DNA of 64,000 nt from Gymnothorax reevesii. Lineage: Eukaryota; Chordata; Actinopteri; Anguilliformes; Muraenidae. Shown here piece after piece: positions 21,830 through 33,780 of this stretch. The stretch is from assembly GCA_029721435.1 (NCBI GenBank), contig CM056580.1, forward strand, positions 27,522,367 through 27,586,366, in the 5' to 3' direction. The notes under the pieces are model-generated. The model saw only the letters and a program-made list of their open reading frames with translations, was not told where the DNA came from and did not search any database. Numbering within the stretch: position 1 is the stretch's first letter; each line of letters opens with the position of its first letter. The position numbers and the translations under genes were made by a program.

Positions 21830-22365
21830 GATTATGCTGGTGCTTTGGTCCGCAGTGACCATGATGCCCTCAATGAATTTGCTGCTGGAAGCCTGAAAGT
21901 ATATGAGGAGAATCTTGACTTTGCTCTCCATTTGTACGAGCACATTGCTTGCCTGTCCAATTCACTGAACGAAAATGTATTCTTTTGCTGAGTGTGTCTA
22001 TGGCCCTGGTCGCTCTGTCTTTGCAAATAGAGGGAAGATGCACCAACAACTTTTTGAAGGTCTGGGCTTCAATGGAACAGATATCACTGCAGAAGACATC
22101 AACCAGGCCTTTTAACCCATTCATCAGGACCAGATTGCTAACAGATATAGACCTGTTGCTTGGGAATGCACTCATATTTCGACCAAACCTCAAGCCCCAT
22201 CCTGAGTTCTTAGGGAGGATAACTAGCCATAACCATTCAGAGGCTTTCAGTGCTAACCTCAGCAATGTTGAAGAAGCAAAGGAGCAGATCAGTTAAGTAT
22301 GTGAATGACAAAACCAGGGGTAAAATAGAGCTGGTTGACAAAGTGGATACCCTAACGGTAAGGGT
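21830..22365 (+). pseudogene. Clade-A serpin (alpha-1-antitrypsin-like) exon fragment, frameshifted
   Basis: Three consecutive frames read as one serpin exon. First, NLDFALHLYEHIACLSNSLN (about 21910-21970) is the helix A region. Then, after a frameshift near 21985, LSVSMALVALSLQIEGRCTN and later LLLGNALIFRPNLKPHPEFL and HSEAFSANLSNVEEAKEQIS follow. After a second shift near 22293, KYVNDKTRGKIELVDKV continues. These match the start of the large coding exon of SERPINA1-like genes, which in fish is preceded by an acidic/His-rich leader. In-frame stops, the shifts and the truncation after about 175 residues (no reactive-centre loop) show it is dead. It may be an orphan fragment from a duplicated serpin gene. 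A GTAAGG donor-like site follows at 22360. Confidence 0.8.
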
Positions 22366-23340
22366 TGTCTTCACAATCAGTCTTAGTCTAATCTCTAATT
22401 TGAGGTGGAGGGAGTCATGTTCTTCTTTATAATCATAATCTGTTTGCTTTTGAAGAGAAACTGGACGAAAGCTCCACCTAATAGCATGAGTAAGGACGAT
22501 TTCCACTTTCCCCAGGAGTTGAATGTAAAATAATTTTGTCAACTGATGATAGAGAAAGGACTATTTTTTTCGCGATTGGCGCGAAGCGGGGGATATAGCA
22601 TTGGGCTACATCCGTCCGTACGGACACATAAAATTGAGGCGGTGGGGGATATTGCAGTGTTAGTGACTAACACTTGTTATGTTCATTATGATGCAGAAAA
22701 ATACACTCATTCAGTAGCTGCACTGTAATGACTGTCTCCATGCTGCTTCCCCTTCCTGAGAATGGGCTTCATTTGCAGGAAACATGGCAAAATGGCTAAA
22801 TCAGATGAAGAAAAAGTAAAAACTCCTTAAAGATATTCTGTCAAATGGCATTCAGATGTTGATGTTTTGATTTAAGTTTCCTCTCCAAGATAAGCGGTGG
22901 TGTTTTTGAATTACACGAAGCACAACCCTTTCATTCTTTTTCCCTGCTAAAGCGGGCTAATGGCCATAATGGAAGTGAGTGAGTGACGATCATTTCATAC
23001 TCATGATCTCAAGAATGGTACTCGCCGTAACCCTCTAACTTTGCACATTAACAGATATATTGTAGCAGATGAGCTGAATAAAATTTGGTTGAATCTGTAA
23101 TCTTGCATCATGCTAAATTATTATACAAAACTGCTCCACATTGCATGGTCCTGTACAATCCAGTAAGACTGCACGTTGCTTCTATCAGCTGTGAACCAAG
23201 CAAGCCAGTGAGTTAAGAGCCAGTTTTTCTAAGAATCAGGCAGTTAACCAGGAGTGACATATGATGGTCTCAGATTTGCCTAAAATATTTGCTGGTTAAT
23301 GATGGTTGGTTTAATAAAACTATAATACCCCTTGGTTTCT
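22366..23340. other. Intergenic sequence with a GGGGGATAT-type repeat fragment
   Basis: Near 22570-22655 are GCGGGGGATATAGC, CATCCGTCCGTACGGAC and GTGGGGGATATTGCAG. They resemble a reversed end of the hairpin/GGAC repeat family described elsewhere in the window, but the stem is not clear. The rest shows no gene. Confidence 0.35.
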
Positions 23341-24290
23341 TTTTTAGGGATACCAGAAGGGCCAGAGATCCCTAGATAAGGAACGAGCACTGAAAAAAAA
23401 AAATTCAGATTTGAAATGCAATTATATCATTGCACCGACAACAGCCCACATTCATTTTCACATATGTCAATCTACTGTGTGTAGGGCTCATAGTAATCTG
23501 AACATTTTTGTGGGCTGTCAAGGGTGTGTCCTATAGGGGGCGTTGCAAGATGCTACTTTTGGCTATTTGAGCTGAAAAAGTGTGCTGTGGCCTGACAAGT
23601 CCACATTACTAATTGTTTTTGGAAATCATGGACATCGTATTGACCGAGCTAAATCAGAAAAGGACAATCCAGATCGTTATCAGAGCAAAGTTCCAAAGCT
23701 AATATTTGTGATGGTGTGGGGATGTATAAGTGCCCATGGCATGGGTAACTTGCACATCTGTGAAGGCATCATTAATGCTGAAAGGTACATACAGGTTTTG
23801 GAGCAACATATGCTGCCCTCTAAGCGACGTCTTTTGCAGAGAAGTCCCTGCTTAGTTGAGAAAGACAATGCCAAGCCACATTCTGCACGTGTTGCAACAG
23901 CGTGGCTTCATAGTAAAAGAGTGCAGGTAATAGACTGGCCTGCCTGAAGTCCAAACCTGTCTCCCACTGAAAATGTATAGCACGTTATAAAGCGCAAAAT
24001 ACAAGAACGGAGACCCCAGTCTGTTGAGAAACTGAAGTCGTACATATTCTACAATTGGTGTCCTCAGCAGTTCCCAAATGCTTATTTAGTATTGTTAAAA
24101 GGAAAGGTGATGTAACACAGTGGTAAACACGCCCCTGTCCCAGCTTTTTTGGAACATGTTGCTGGCATCAAATTCAAAATGAGCAAATATTTCCAAAAAA
24201 ACAATGCAGTTTATCAGCTTGAACATTAAATATCTTGTCTTTGTAATGTACTCAATTGAATATAAGTAGAAAAGGTTTTGCAAATCATTT
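23340..24290 (+). mobile_element. Degraded Tc1-like element
   Basis: The interval contains a transposase remnant (23581-24115) followed by a 3' part with CCTGTCCCAGCTTTTTTGGA, resembling the inner end of the long-armed Tc1-like element at 11333-14329. The 5' part and outer termini were not found. Confidence 0.65.
23581..24115 (+). pseudogene. Tc1 transposase C-terminal remnant
   Basis: The frame reads FGNHGHRIDRAKSEKDNPDR, LIFVMVWGCISAHGMGNLHI, VEKDNAKPHSARVATAWLHS (second catalytic Asp) and VQVIDWPA, then a stop followed by SPNLSPTENV*HVIKRKIQE (Glu region, with another stop). The N-terminal DNA-binding domain is missing. It is a relative of the copy at 12230-13600. Confidence 0.85.
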
Positions 24291-24526
24291 TACTTTAACC
24301 TGCAATACTTTAACCTGCTGCTGGGGGCATCAGTGTTCCACAAACACAGCTTGTTCAAATCCTACAGTTCATGTAGAACTGGTTGATGTCAGGAGAAAAT
24401 GGGGTGATGGAAAAGATATAAAACTGGTGACTTGGTTTATTGATGGTAAATTCTACTCATCACTTAGCATAGTCACGGAATGTATTACGAACCCAATCAG
24501 TGGAAAGGTGGTAGCAGGGGTATATA

Positions 24527-26107
24527 CAGTTACTCACAACAGTGAGTACACCCCTCACATTTTCACAAGGGACTGTGTTACAGAAATGAAACTTGAATAT
24601 ATTCTTGAGTTGTCATTGTACAATATGTGTAGCAGTGTAGATTTACTGCACTGTCCATTTAACTGAACAAACAGTCACTATTACCAAAATGGGTGACAAC
24701 AAAAGTGAGTACACACCCCAATTGGTAATGGTCAACCAAGCAATGAAATTTGTCTTGTTCATCATGTTCATGCTTTTTTTCGGTTTGACTGGGCCATATG
24801 AGGTTGTGTAACATGATGAAAGTTTAAATTTAGTGCTTTGGGTGCAATACTTTCATTTTAGTCATTGGATGGTTAGCATGACACCTAATAGGAGAGAACT
24901 CTGAGGATCTGAAAAAGACGATTGTTGCACTCCACAAAGATGGTCTAAGCTACAAGAAGATCTGTGAAACCATGAAACTGTGCTACATCACGGTGGCCAA
25001 GGTTATCCAGTGGTTTTCCAAGACGGGTTCTGCTCGGAAAGGCCTCGTCAGGGTCGACTGAAGAGGTTGAGTCCTCGTGCTCTGCGTCAGGTGCACAAGT
25101 TGGCTTCAGAAAACAGATGCGGGAGTGCTGGCAGCATTGCTAATGAGGTTGCAGCAGTGGGAGAACAGCTTGTCAGTGCTCAGACCATACGCCGTGCTCT
25201 GCACCAAGTCGGTTTGCGTGGATGTTAGCTAAGACGGAAGCCTCTTCTGAAGGTAGCTCACAAGAAAGCCTGAAAACAGTTTGCTGAAGACAACCAGTCC
25301 AGGAATGTGAACTACTGGAACCATGTTCTGTGGTCTGACGAGACCAAGATAAACTTGTTCAGCTCAGATGGTGTCCAGCATGTGTGGAGGCGCCCTGGTG
25401 AGGAGTACTAAGACAATTGTGCACTGCATACAGTCAAACAAGATGGTGACAGCATCATGATTTGGGGCTGCATCAGTGCTTCTGGTCCTGGGGAGCTGCC
25501 CCTCATTAACGGAATAATGGATTCCAGCGTGCACTGTGACATTCTGAAGCAAAACATGATGCCCTCCCTTCAGAAACTGGGCCACACAGCAGTTTTCCAA
25601 CATGATAACGACCTCCAAGATGATAACTGCCCTCCTGAAGAAGGTGAAGGAGATGGCGTGGCCAAGTATGTCTCCAGATCTGAATCCCATCGAGCCCCTG
25701 TGGGGCATCCTCAAGAGGAAGGTGGCGGAGGAGTAAGTGTCCAACATCCACTAGCTCTGAGATGTTGTCATGGAGGAGTGGAGGAAGATCCCAGCAACAA
25801 CCTGTGCAGCTCTTGTGAATTCTATGCCTAGGAGAATCAAGGTGGTGCTGGATAACAATGCTGGTCACTCTAAGTATTGACACTATGGACGCAATTTTGC
25901 ATGTTGACGGAGCGGTGTATTCACTTTTGTTGCCACCCATTTTGGAAATGGTGACTCTTCAGTTATTTGGACACTACAGTAAATCTACATGTACAATGTA
26001 CAATGACTACTCTGGAATATATTCAGGTTTCATTTCTGTAAGATCCCTGGAAAAGATAAAATAAATTAATTGCTGAAGTGTGAGGGGTGCGCTTTTGTGA
26101 GATACTG
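24527..26107 (+). mobile_element. Tc1 element with long subterminal inverted repeats
   Basis: TA at 24525-24526 precedes CAGTTACTCACAACAGTGAG, and the right end GCTTTTGTGAGATACTG stops at 26107 before TA. About 220 bp at the left (including ATTACCAAAATGGGTGACAA) is the inverse of the right end (CACCCATTTTGGAAATGGTG), an IR/DR-type arrangement. It is the same family as 5170-6504 but with the left arm retained. Confidence 0.85.
24888..25880 (+). pseudogene. Broken Tc1 transposase
   Basis: The frame starts MTPNRREL and then shows several frameshifts. Recognisable pieces are [80 protein letters not shown] (first Asp), [33 protein letters not shown] (second Asp; the His after it is disrupted) and [20 protein letters not shown] (Glu), before a stop at 25878-25880. 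At least one deletion removed the KHTS block. The copy is inactive. Confidence 0.88.
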
Positions 26108-26157
26108 TAACTACATTTGACATCAGACTGTGCTAGGGTATCAGACTGTTAGCATGT

Positions 26158-26478
26158 ATGGCTGAGATGATGACAATAATAATGGCGTTAACAGGGATAG
26201 TGGAGGTCAAACCACTAAGAGTGGCAATATGCTCTGATTCTTCTTTAGTCCTGAATAATCTGATGTCTTTTGAGTCTAATACGGTGGATTTGCAAGTGGA
26301 GATAATGGTGTTGTTGCTGGGTTTGGCAAGGATGGGATTATTGGTTAGCTTTTGCTGGGTACCTGCTCATTTTTTGGTTGAAGATCCTGAAAACACAGAC
26401 GCTAAAGCTAGGGCCACCAACAGAGGAGACAGGTCTGATACGCGTGTAGCACTGGGTGTCAGGAAGTCATGTCATTAA
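26158..26478 (+). pseudogene. RNase H domain remnant of a non-LTR retrotransposon
   Basis: The 106-codon frame reads MAEMMTIIMALTGIVEVKPL, RVAICSDSSLVLNNLMSFES and LLVSFCWVPAHFLVEDPENT, then DAKARATNRGD. The E-...-D pattern (AEMM, CSDS), the FCWVPAH motif and the terminal D-A-A motif match the RNase H domain carried by some I-clade-like LINEs. The upstream reverse transcriptase is absent and the usual VxGNExAD motif is altered, so this is an orphan fragment. Confidence 0.7.
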
Positions 26479-26499
26479 TTTGGACAGCAGGTATAAACA

Positions 26500-26860
26500 T
26501 CTGACAACATCTGGAAGCTTCTTTAGGCAGTTTTATGATCTGGGGTTGCTACACTTTGTCAGGTCTTGGCTCGGCAACATTATGAAACCATGAAATTAAG
26601 TCAGAAGACCTCTGGAATGTACTGAATGTCCAGGTAATCCTAACAATTGATTTTTTTGAATCCCTTACAGCATTAGCATAATCCAATATGACGATGCGAG
26701 GATTCTTTGGGCTTAAAATGTGAAAGAGTGGTTCAGCAAGCTTGAAGAATCATTTTCACATATAAATTGGCCACCAAAGAGTCCTGACATTAACCAGTTG
26801 AAGTCTTTGGGATGCACTGGAGAAGGCTTCATGGAGTAGTTTGACTTTCATCATTAATAC
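26500..26860 (+). pseudogene. Third type of Tc1/mariner transposase remnant
   Basis: Broken frames give FMIWGCYTLSGLGSA (near 26530), SIIQYDDARILWA (near 26675, aligned with the second-Asp block), and INWPPKSPDINQLKSLG (near 26765, aligned with the Glu block where Glu is now Gln). The wording differs from the two other Tc1 families in this window, so it represents another lineage. Confidence 0.6.
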
Positions 26861-27339
26861 AAGGTCTCAGCCAAAAATTAATGTAGCCCCTGGTCAAATA
26901 CATTTATAAATTGACATAAGATGTCAAAACAGTGCCTGGACGAATGCACATTGTGATCAAAGCTGAAGGCGGTCCACTGTAATATTAGAGTGCTTGACTT
27001 TTTTTCCTGGCTGAGCAATGTATTTGGGCAGAGAACCCAAAACTAAGTAAGCCAATTATTCTCCTTGTTCGCCCATAATCATGACACTATGATGTCCCCC
27101 GAAGAGTCAGCATATATAATGAGAGAGAAAACATGGATGGAGCAGGGGTGTGTTCTTTGTTCTTGCTGAAAACTATTAAGGTATCAGAGCTGGATTACTG
27201 AGCCATGATGCTTAGCATTATGCTCTGTGCAGGAACCACAAGGCTTACTGACAAATTCAAAGCCTATTGAAGAATAAATGATGACACTGACCACATCTGA
27301 ATTTGCTGCTGGAATATCTGTTCTCATGTGAAGGGAGGA
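26861..27339. other. Intergenic sequence, no feature assigned
   Basis: I see no gene, hairpin or element terminus in this stretch between the Tc1 remnant and the minisatellite. Confidence 0.4.
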
Positions 27340-27900
27340 TTTGTTTTGTATGAGTTGATGTGTGATGTATGTGTGGTTTATGAGAATGTGTGAAAGCTGG
27401 TGTGGTTTTTGAGTGATTATGTGATGTTTGTGTGATTTATCAAAGGATGCATGATGCTTGAGAGGATGTTTGATTGATGTGATGTATGATTGAATGTGAT
27501 GTAAGAGAGGATGTGCGATGCATGACTGGATATTTGATTTTTTTTTGTTTTTTTAGTGGATGTGTGTTGTAGCCTAGTGGATGTGTCATGGGTGAAAGCA
27601 GGTGTGGTTTATGAGTGATTGTGATGTAGGTGTGATTTATCAAAGGATGCGTGATGTGTGAAAGCAGGTGTGATTGATGAGTGACTGTGATGTATGATTG
27701 GATGTGATGTAAGAGAGGATGTGCGATGCATGACTGGATATTTGATTTTAGTGAATGTGTGTTGTAGCCTATGTATAATTGGATTTGTGATGTATGAGAT
27801 GATGTGTGATGAAGAAAATGATGAATATTGCATGAGAGGATCTATGGTGCAAGCGGATGTGTGATGTAAGACTGGATATGTCATGTACAAGTGGAAGCAG
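27340..27900. repeat. Degenerate GATGTGTGATGTATGA minisatellite with a higher-order repeat
   Basis: Short words such as GATGTGTGATG, GATGTAAGAGAGGATGTGCG and TGCATGACTGGATATTTGAT recur. A larger block of about 200-220 bp (from GTGTGGTTT-TGAGTGATT to GTGTGTTGTAGCCTA) occurs twice, at about 27395-27575 and 27602-27775, showing duplication of a set of units. Confidence 0.8.
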
Positions 27901-28231
27901 TTGTGCCAAACTTAGAGGAGTCCTTCATCTTTGGGAGACAGGAGCCTCAGTTCTGCCTGAGGTTATTTTTCACAGAGCAGTGCACACGTAGGTACAGTAG
28001 GGCTCCTCCAGGATTTTTGGTGCATTTACTCCTGAAAATGGATGCATGCAAAAAATAAACTTAATTTAGGAACATCTATTCAGTGGCATGCATTAGTGAA
28101 CTCTGAAGCTTTTGATCTTTAGAGTACGTGCCTCTTGGAAGAAATGATGACGTAGAGCCCTGTGTGTAGGAGAGCTTACATGAGATGCTTAGGACACAAA
28201 AACTACCCACCAGGCCCAAAAAAATCACCTC

Positions 28232-28236
<5 letters not shown>

Positions 28237-28288
<52 letters not shown>
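28237..28288. repeat. (TG)26 microsatellite
   Basis: A perfect TG run of 26 units. Confidence 0.97.
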
Positions 28289-28289
<1 letters not shown>

Positions 28290-31200
28290 CCAAGGTCCAT
28301 TGTCATGTGGTGTGGGGATTGTAAGTATGACTTTGCTCCCATCAGCAAGGGTGAAGGCTCGGACTAGTCTCAGAGAGACAGCAGCTGCATGTTATCCTTA
28401 CCAGCGTAAGGCTAATTCATGGATGGCTTGAACAAGTTTGAGTGTCGAGTCCCAAGATCTTCTTTGTTCTTTTGGTGTGCTTTAGTCAACTCATCTGGAC
28501 GTGCTCTTTCCAGATTAATAGGCATTGAAATGAAAAGTGATGAAGGCTCAAAGATTTGTAGATCTTTTCTAGATAGAGTTCTGTAAATTCCACATGGTGG
28601 CACTGCAACTCCACCCCACAGGAGCACATCCAACTGCAGTCATGTGACCGCTTGTCCTAAGGTGATGTTGGTGCGTCCAATGTGTGAGGCTTGGTGAGTT
28701 TTAAGGGTTGCAGTCTATTTTCAGCAGTTTTTCTCTTCTTCATCTCATATTGTGGTTTAACAAATACAGGGGGTGTTAATGTTTTGTTACATTATTAATG
28801 TGAGGCTTTATGTACAGTAGGTACTATTTAAAATTTATGGAAATCAACAAACAAACTCCTGGACATTTCCACCAGGGTAGATTTTTTGATTCTTTAAAAG
28901 ACATGCCTGGGAAGAGGAGGATGTCGTTTTGGACTTTTAGAATCGTAAATAACTCTTAATGTGAAAGCACATGACTGGGTGAGAGGACATTGCTTCTTTG
29001 AGCCAAACAGAGTTTGAAATTGTGTTTTGATGACTGACCAGAGCCTGTCCTGGTAGCACTGGAGCCAGTGCCTGAATCTTACCCCCATGTGACTCAGGAA
29101 GCGTCTTTCCCTCAGGGAATGACTTTGCTGGCAGGCGAGCCTTGCTTCTCAAGCTCTAATATCAGTGACTGTCAGCAAATTGCAAAGCAGGTCGCCTTTT
29201 GTGTGTTTCTGCTAACCTCATCAGTAGTGGATGCACACATCATCTGGTAGGGTGTTGTGTGACTTTGCGTTGCAAAGCGTGAGCTCTGCAGCCATACCCG
29301 GCGAAGGGTAAACAGGCCAGGGCTCAGGGCTTCGCCATGCCACGCTCTGCTGCGTTCTGCAGGATCATGTGCACTGAATGAGCCTTCTGTTTGTTGTGCT
29401 TTCCTGTTTGCGTCATTCATCATTGTGTAACTTTTGCAGAAACAAAGATTTCTGTGTTTGCATCATTTTGTTACATCAAAAACATGTACTTTTGAAGTTT
29501 TAAATTGTGTCATTCTGCTCTGGGTAGATGAGCAGTGGACTAAGCCAGCCCCCCGCCTCTGTTTAAGCCGTTATTTAGATAGCCCTTGTCAGCCAGCGCA
29601 GACGAAGCAGAAAGGGCTCCAAAGGCCTTCACCGTCCCCTTCATTTTGTTTAGTGGTTCCCTCTCGGAACAAAGCGAGCCCTAAAAGGAGATGAACTGAC
29701 CCAATCTCATCAAGCTTCAACCGGCTGGGAACAAAAGGCACAAAGCAATCCCTTTGCACTGCAAATATTCTGGCCCCTCTGCACCGAGCGCAGGGTTCAT
29801 TTTCCGGTCACCTAAATTTGTCAGTTTAGCACGTCTAAAGCGGCAGTCAGCACCCCTTTTTTTGCGCGGAGGCCCCAAACATTGCCTGGCTCATTATTTC
29901 CGGAGGAAGGTCGCGGCCTTGACTGTCAGACCGGAACTGCTCTCTAATTAAGCCCCTTGTTTTGGCACTGGAAGTGTCATGTCCGTAGGATTTCCTGCTG
30001 GGATTAATGCTGTCCGTGTTCACTTTTCATGAGCGCATGATGGGAGGACATAGTCCAGGTTCCTCCAGAGGAGAGCCTCTAAGCACTACTGCTGTTGTGG
30101 GTTTAAACGGGGGCAAATTTTCTTTGTTGCACCTGGGGCTGATAACTTTGAAGAGTAAATCTCCACTTTCGTTTATCCCTCAGGGCCTGGACACACAATT
30201 TAGGTTTGGCAATTGTATTGGCTGCCATGTTTATGCATTAAAAAGGCTGCCTGACGGGCCTCCTGTCTCGGGATGATGGGATCAGGAGACTAGATTCTCA
30301 GCAGCCTGTTTTTTTTTTCCCTCCATCCTTTTCTTCCCATTTCTTTGAAGTGGTGACTCATGCAAAGTTTTTTTTTAAATAAAGGATGATCTGAATATTT
30401 ATAGCCTTTGAAATAAGAATATAGGAATGCCAGCTTGGGATATTGAAATGGTACATTTTCTGCTGAAGTGAGAGAATGGAGGAGTGAGGCTTCAGATCAC
30501 ATGTTAATATTGATCAAAGTATTTAAGCTGACAAACAAATTCTTATTTGTTGACTGAATTTATTTTATGTTTTGGTCATTACTGATACTGATGCATACAT
30601 TAATCAGATATGAATACGTTTTGCATTTTCTGAAAGCAGTACTGAGGGAGCTGTCACATTGTCTGAGAGCATGAGTAACAACACTAGCATTTGTGAAATA
30701 CTGCAATAATGTACTGCCACCGGTTTCTGCCAGGGATGGATATTATATGGCCCTTGAATGTTCCACTTGTTTGCCTTCCTGAAAGCAATGGCTTAATGTG
30801 GACTAAGCCAGGTGATGGTACTCTGCTTATCTGAACTCCTGCTGATGTCATCCAAATGCTGTAAAAAGCAATGAGTGGACATTTGCTCGTGCCAGATGAA
30901 GATGGCTCTTTTGACAGAACCTGAAAGGTAATATATGCATGGATGGGCCGGTCTTTTTAGACCAGGTAGGTGTTAGTGCGAAAATTTCTTGCTGCTCTCC
31001 ATTTTCTACCAGTGAACTGAAAGTTAACAGTGCTTAAGACAAATATCTGAGCTTGAGAATGTAGTGTATCCCAAGCCATTCATGTTAGAACAGCTTGTTG
31101 CTTTTCTCATGTGGCTATGAGGTAATAAAAGCGGGTAACAAAAAAGCAAAGTGACAAAATCATGAATGAGATGCCTGCAATTTTCTCATGCAGCAACCAA

Positions 31201-32603
31201 ATAACATTTAATTTTATCCATAACATTTCTACTAAGCGGTTTTTTCTGCAGGTATTCAAAGCATTTTTTCAAGAGGCAGTTTTTATTAATCCAGAAAAGT
31301 TCAGTTAGGTTTTCACTTCTTCAAAACCAATAGAGATATTTCTCTTTGCTCTAATTAATAATTTTTATTGCGCAAATAAAAGGAAAACTTTTTAGTGCCA
31401 TGGTCTATCGCACAAACACATTGATCTATACTGTTACACAAAGCATAGCTTGATTGTTTTTTTCGTCGCCACCATTTTTTTTGAGATGCGTTGTTGCCAT
31501 CAAAATCATTATTTTATAATATTTTTCATGAAATGGTAAAATGTCTCACTTTGAACATCTGATGTTGTCTATATTCTATTGTGTATAAAATGCAGACTTA
31601 TGAGATTTGCAGATCATTGCATTCTGTTTTTCTTCACATTTTACACAACATACCAACTTAATTGGAATTGGGGTTTGTACTAGTAGCCCCTTGAGTCTTT
31701 GTTTGACAAAGATGGGTGGATCATCAGGCAGTTGGATCTTACTGAGGAAAACTCTCTCAGGCAGCATTTTGTGTTTAGAGTATTGGTTTTTGGGATAAAA
31801 AAAGTGTTTGGTGCTTGAGTTAAATTTTGGACTATGTTTCTTTCTGCGTTTCAAAAACTGACTCTTAATCAGTTTTTTTATTTTGTAGAAGTGGCAAATT
31901 TATTTACAAGTCAAGCTTACTATGCTAGAGCCTGTTGATTTCGTTGCTTAAGTGTCAAATTTTACAAGCGTGCACGTATTTGCAGTATCGCCTGTTGCAG
32001 TGCAGATACAGTATCGTTTCTACATACGAAACATCCGTGTGTCTTTCACTGCTTTGGTAGTGCTCTCACAGAACTGATTTGTGTATGTAATTAACATACA
32101 GGATTTGATTTTTCAAGGATGAAGAGGGTGTGACAGAGGGTGCCTGTAGGTGCCTCCAACCATGCAATTCTCGGAAAAGAGAGAATTGTGGACTTGCAGT
32201 GGCCTTACAACTGCCTCAAGCACGTGACGGTCACTGGCATTCCCTTCTGAGCTCTACTCAGTAAGTAATTGTGTTGATCTCATAGTAAATACTCACAAAT
32301 TAACTCATGCACACAGACAGACCCTATGAGGACACCATCTCTTCCTAAACATGCTAAAAATGAGAGACGCAAAAATTTCCAATGGGAAAGCTGTTCCTTG
32401 TGAATGGAAGAATACAAAAAATTGACAGCTGATACACATCTTGTAAGAAATTCTTATATCTGGCCATAGGTCAATAATTTTCATGCCTTAATGAAAATTT
32501 CATGCTGAGAGGAAACAGGCTCTCTGTCATGAGATGCCTGTCATTGCACATGTCTGGTGTAGAGAGCCTAGCTGGGCTCTGGACAGTTTTTCTGGAGCAT
32601 CTT
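28289..32603. other. Repeat-poor intergenic block with possible conserved non-coding elements
   Basis: No transposon termini, tandem repeats or convincing exons are seen over 4.3 kb, unlike the rest of the window. The GC-richer core at about 29520-30280 carries motif-dense sequence (CTCTAATTAAGC, AATTTAGGTTTGGCAATTG, TATTTAGATAGCCC). It looks like sequence under constraint, such as an enhancer. That reading is by appearance only; no comparison was possible. Confidence 0.35.
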
Positions 32604-32704
32604 AAGTCACGATAAGTCGATTGACAAGCATAAAGGAATAGGAAGGATAGGGGAACAGATTGCAATCTATTCGTTCCTGCTCGTCAATCGACTTATCGTG
32701 ACTT
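32604..32704. repeat. Perfect 22-bp inverted repeat with a 57-base loop
   Basis: The left arm, 32604-32625 (AAGTCACGATAAGTCGATTG then AC), is the exact complement of 32683-32704. The loop is purine-rich. The structure could be a young MITE, a hairpin RNA precursor or a local palindromic duplication. Confidence 0.8.
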
Positions 32705-33489
32705 ACAAGATGGAGGCAACAGGAAACTACATCAAGGCACTGTTTTCATAAATAGTCTTTTATAATAAACTACCTGTGCATTTTCAAAGTTCTCAGTGCC
32801 TCGTTTTAAATGTCAGGGCCCTCAGAATTTTACCAATGAAGTGTGGAGCTACTTTGAGCATTGTTAATGATGAAAAAATATAACGATTCCTTTGCATGGC
32901 AATGCCATGCCCAACTCACTACCATTGCAAGCCTGTTGGGAGCTTCGGCTGAAAAGCCATTTATTTCGAAATGTTGCGTGCGTACGGAGGTGGGGTATTC
33001 AACAAAAGTTAGTACTCATTATCATGTTTCAATACACCCAAAGTCAATTTCACACCAGAATTTAACCTCCTCTCAGCCCAGGCCATGCATTTACAGCAGC
33101 CATGTCCAGTCCCTGCAGGCTACAGCATCAGCTGGTGTACATGGTTTGATTTTAGCCAGCAGTCAATTAAGGCCTAGTGAAGTGTGTGGACTCTTCAGCC
33201 AGTATATAAGTAAATCACTGGTGCTCAGTGATCCTCAAAAGCCAGCAGACAATACAGCACACTGGGATTGACACTCCTGGTTTAGGGAATCATGGGTCCT
33301 TATGTGAGGTTTCTCATTCCCTTTATGATCAGAGGCACCAGACGAAATTATATAACAGCAGCTAACCCTTTCGGTGTGACACTTTGTTTGAGTCTCACAT
33401 TGCTGAAAGGCACTGCTGTATGAATTTGAGTCGGGGGGGCTGATGGCTTATAGATAATATGAAGAGCGCCATAAAAAATTATACCTGAG

Positions 33490-33780
33490 TTGTTATCCCT
33501 CGCCGGGCAAAAGCCCAAAAGGGGAATTGTGTTGTGGCGCAGTTCGTCTATCCATCCATATCAGAAGGTACATGGTTGGTGAAATTAACTCCACCCACAG
33601 TTTTCATAGGGCATATCTGAAACTTTGCATATAGGCTGCAGATAGACTGATGATGTGCATATCGTAGTTGTGACTCCAGCAGGGGATGTTGTGCAGTTTT
33701 GTATATGAGATGCTGGATTGTAAAATAATATTGCAGTTTTGATGGACTCAATTTATAACTATAAGAACTTGTCTTCTCAA
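33490..33780 (-). repeat. Hairpin-terminated repeat, reverse orientation
   Basis: The left edge carries a hairpin, TTATCCCTCGCCGGGC with an AAAA loop and GCCC then GGGGAATTGTG. It is followed by CGTCTATCCATCC simple repeat. Read on the minus strand this is AACACAATTCCCC...GGGATAA, the same layout as the ends at 46118 and 62026. The remaining body is unrelated at first sight. Confidence 0.5.

Noticed and set aside
21870..22265. 131-codon minus-strand frame over the serpin fragment
   Set aside because: The plus strand gives serpin text across three frames; the minus frame is its shadow.
25506..25940. 144-codon minus-strand frame
   Set aside because: It is antisense to a Tc1 transposase and has no protein-like features.
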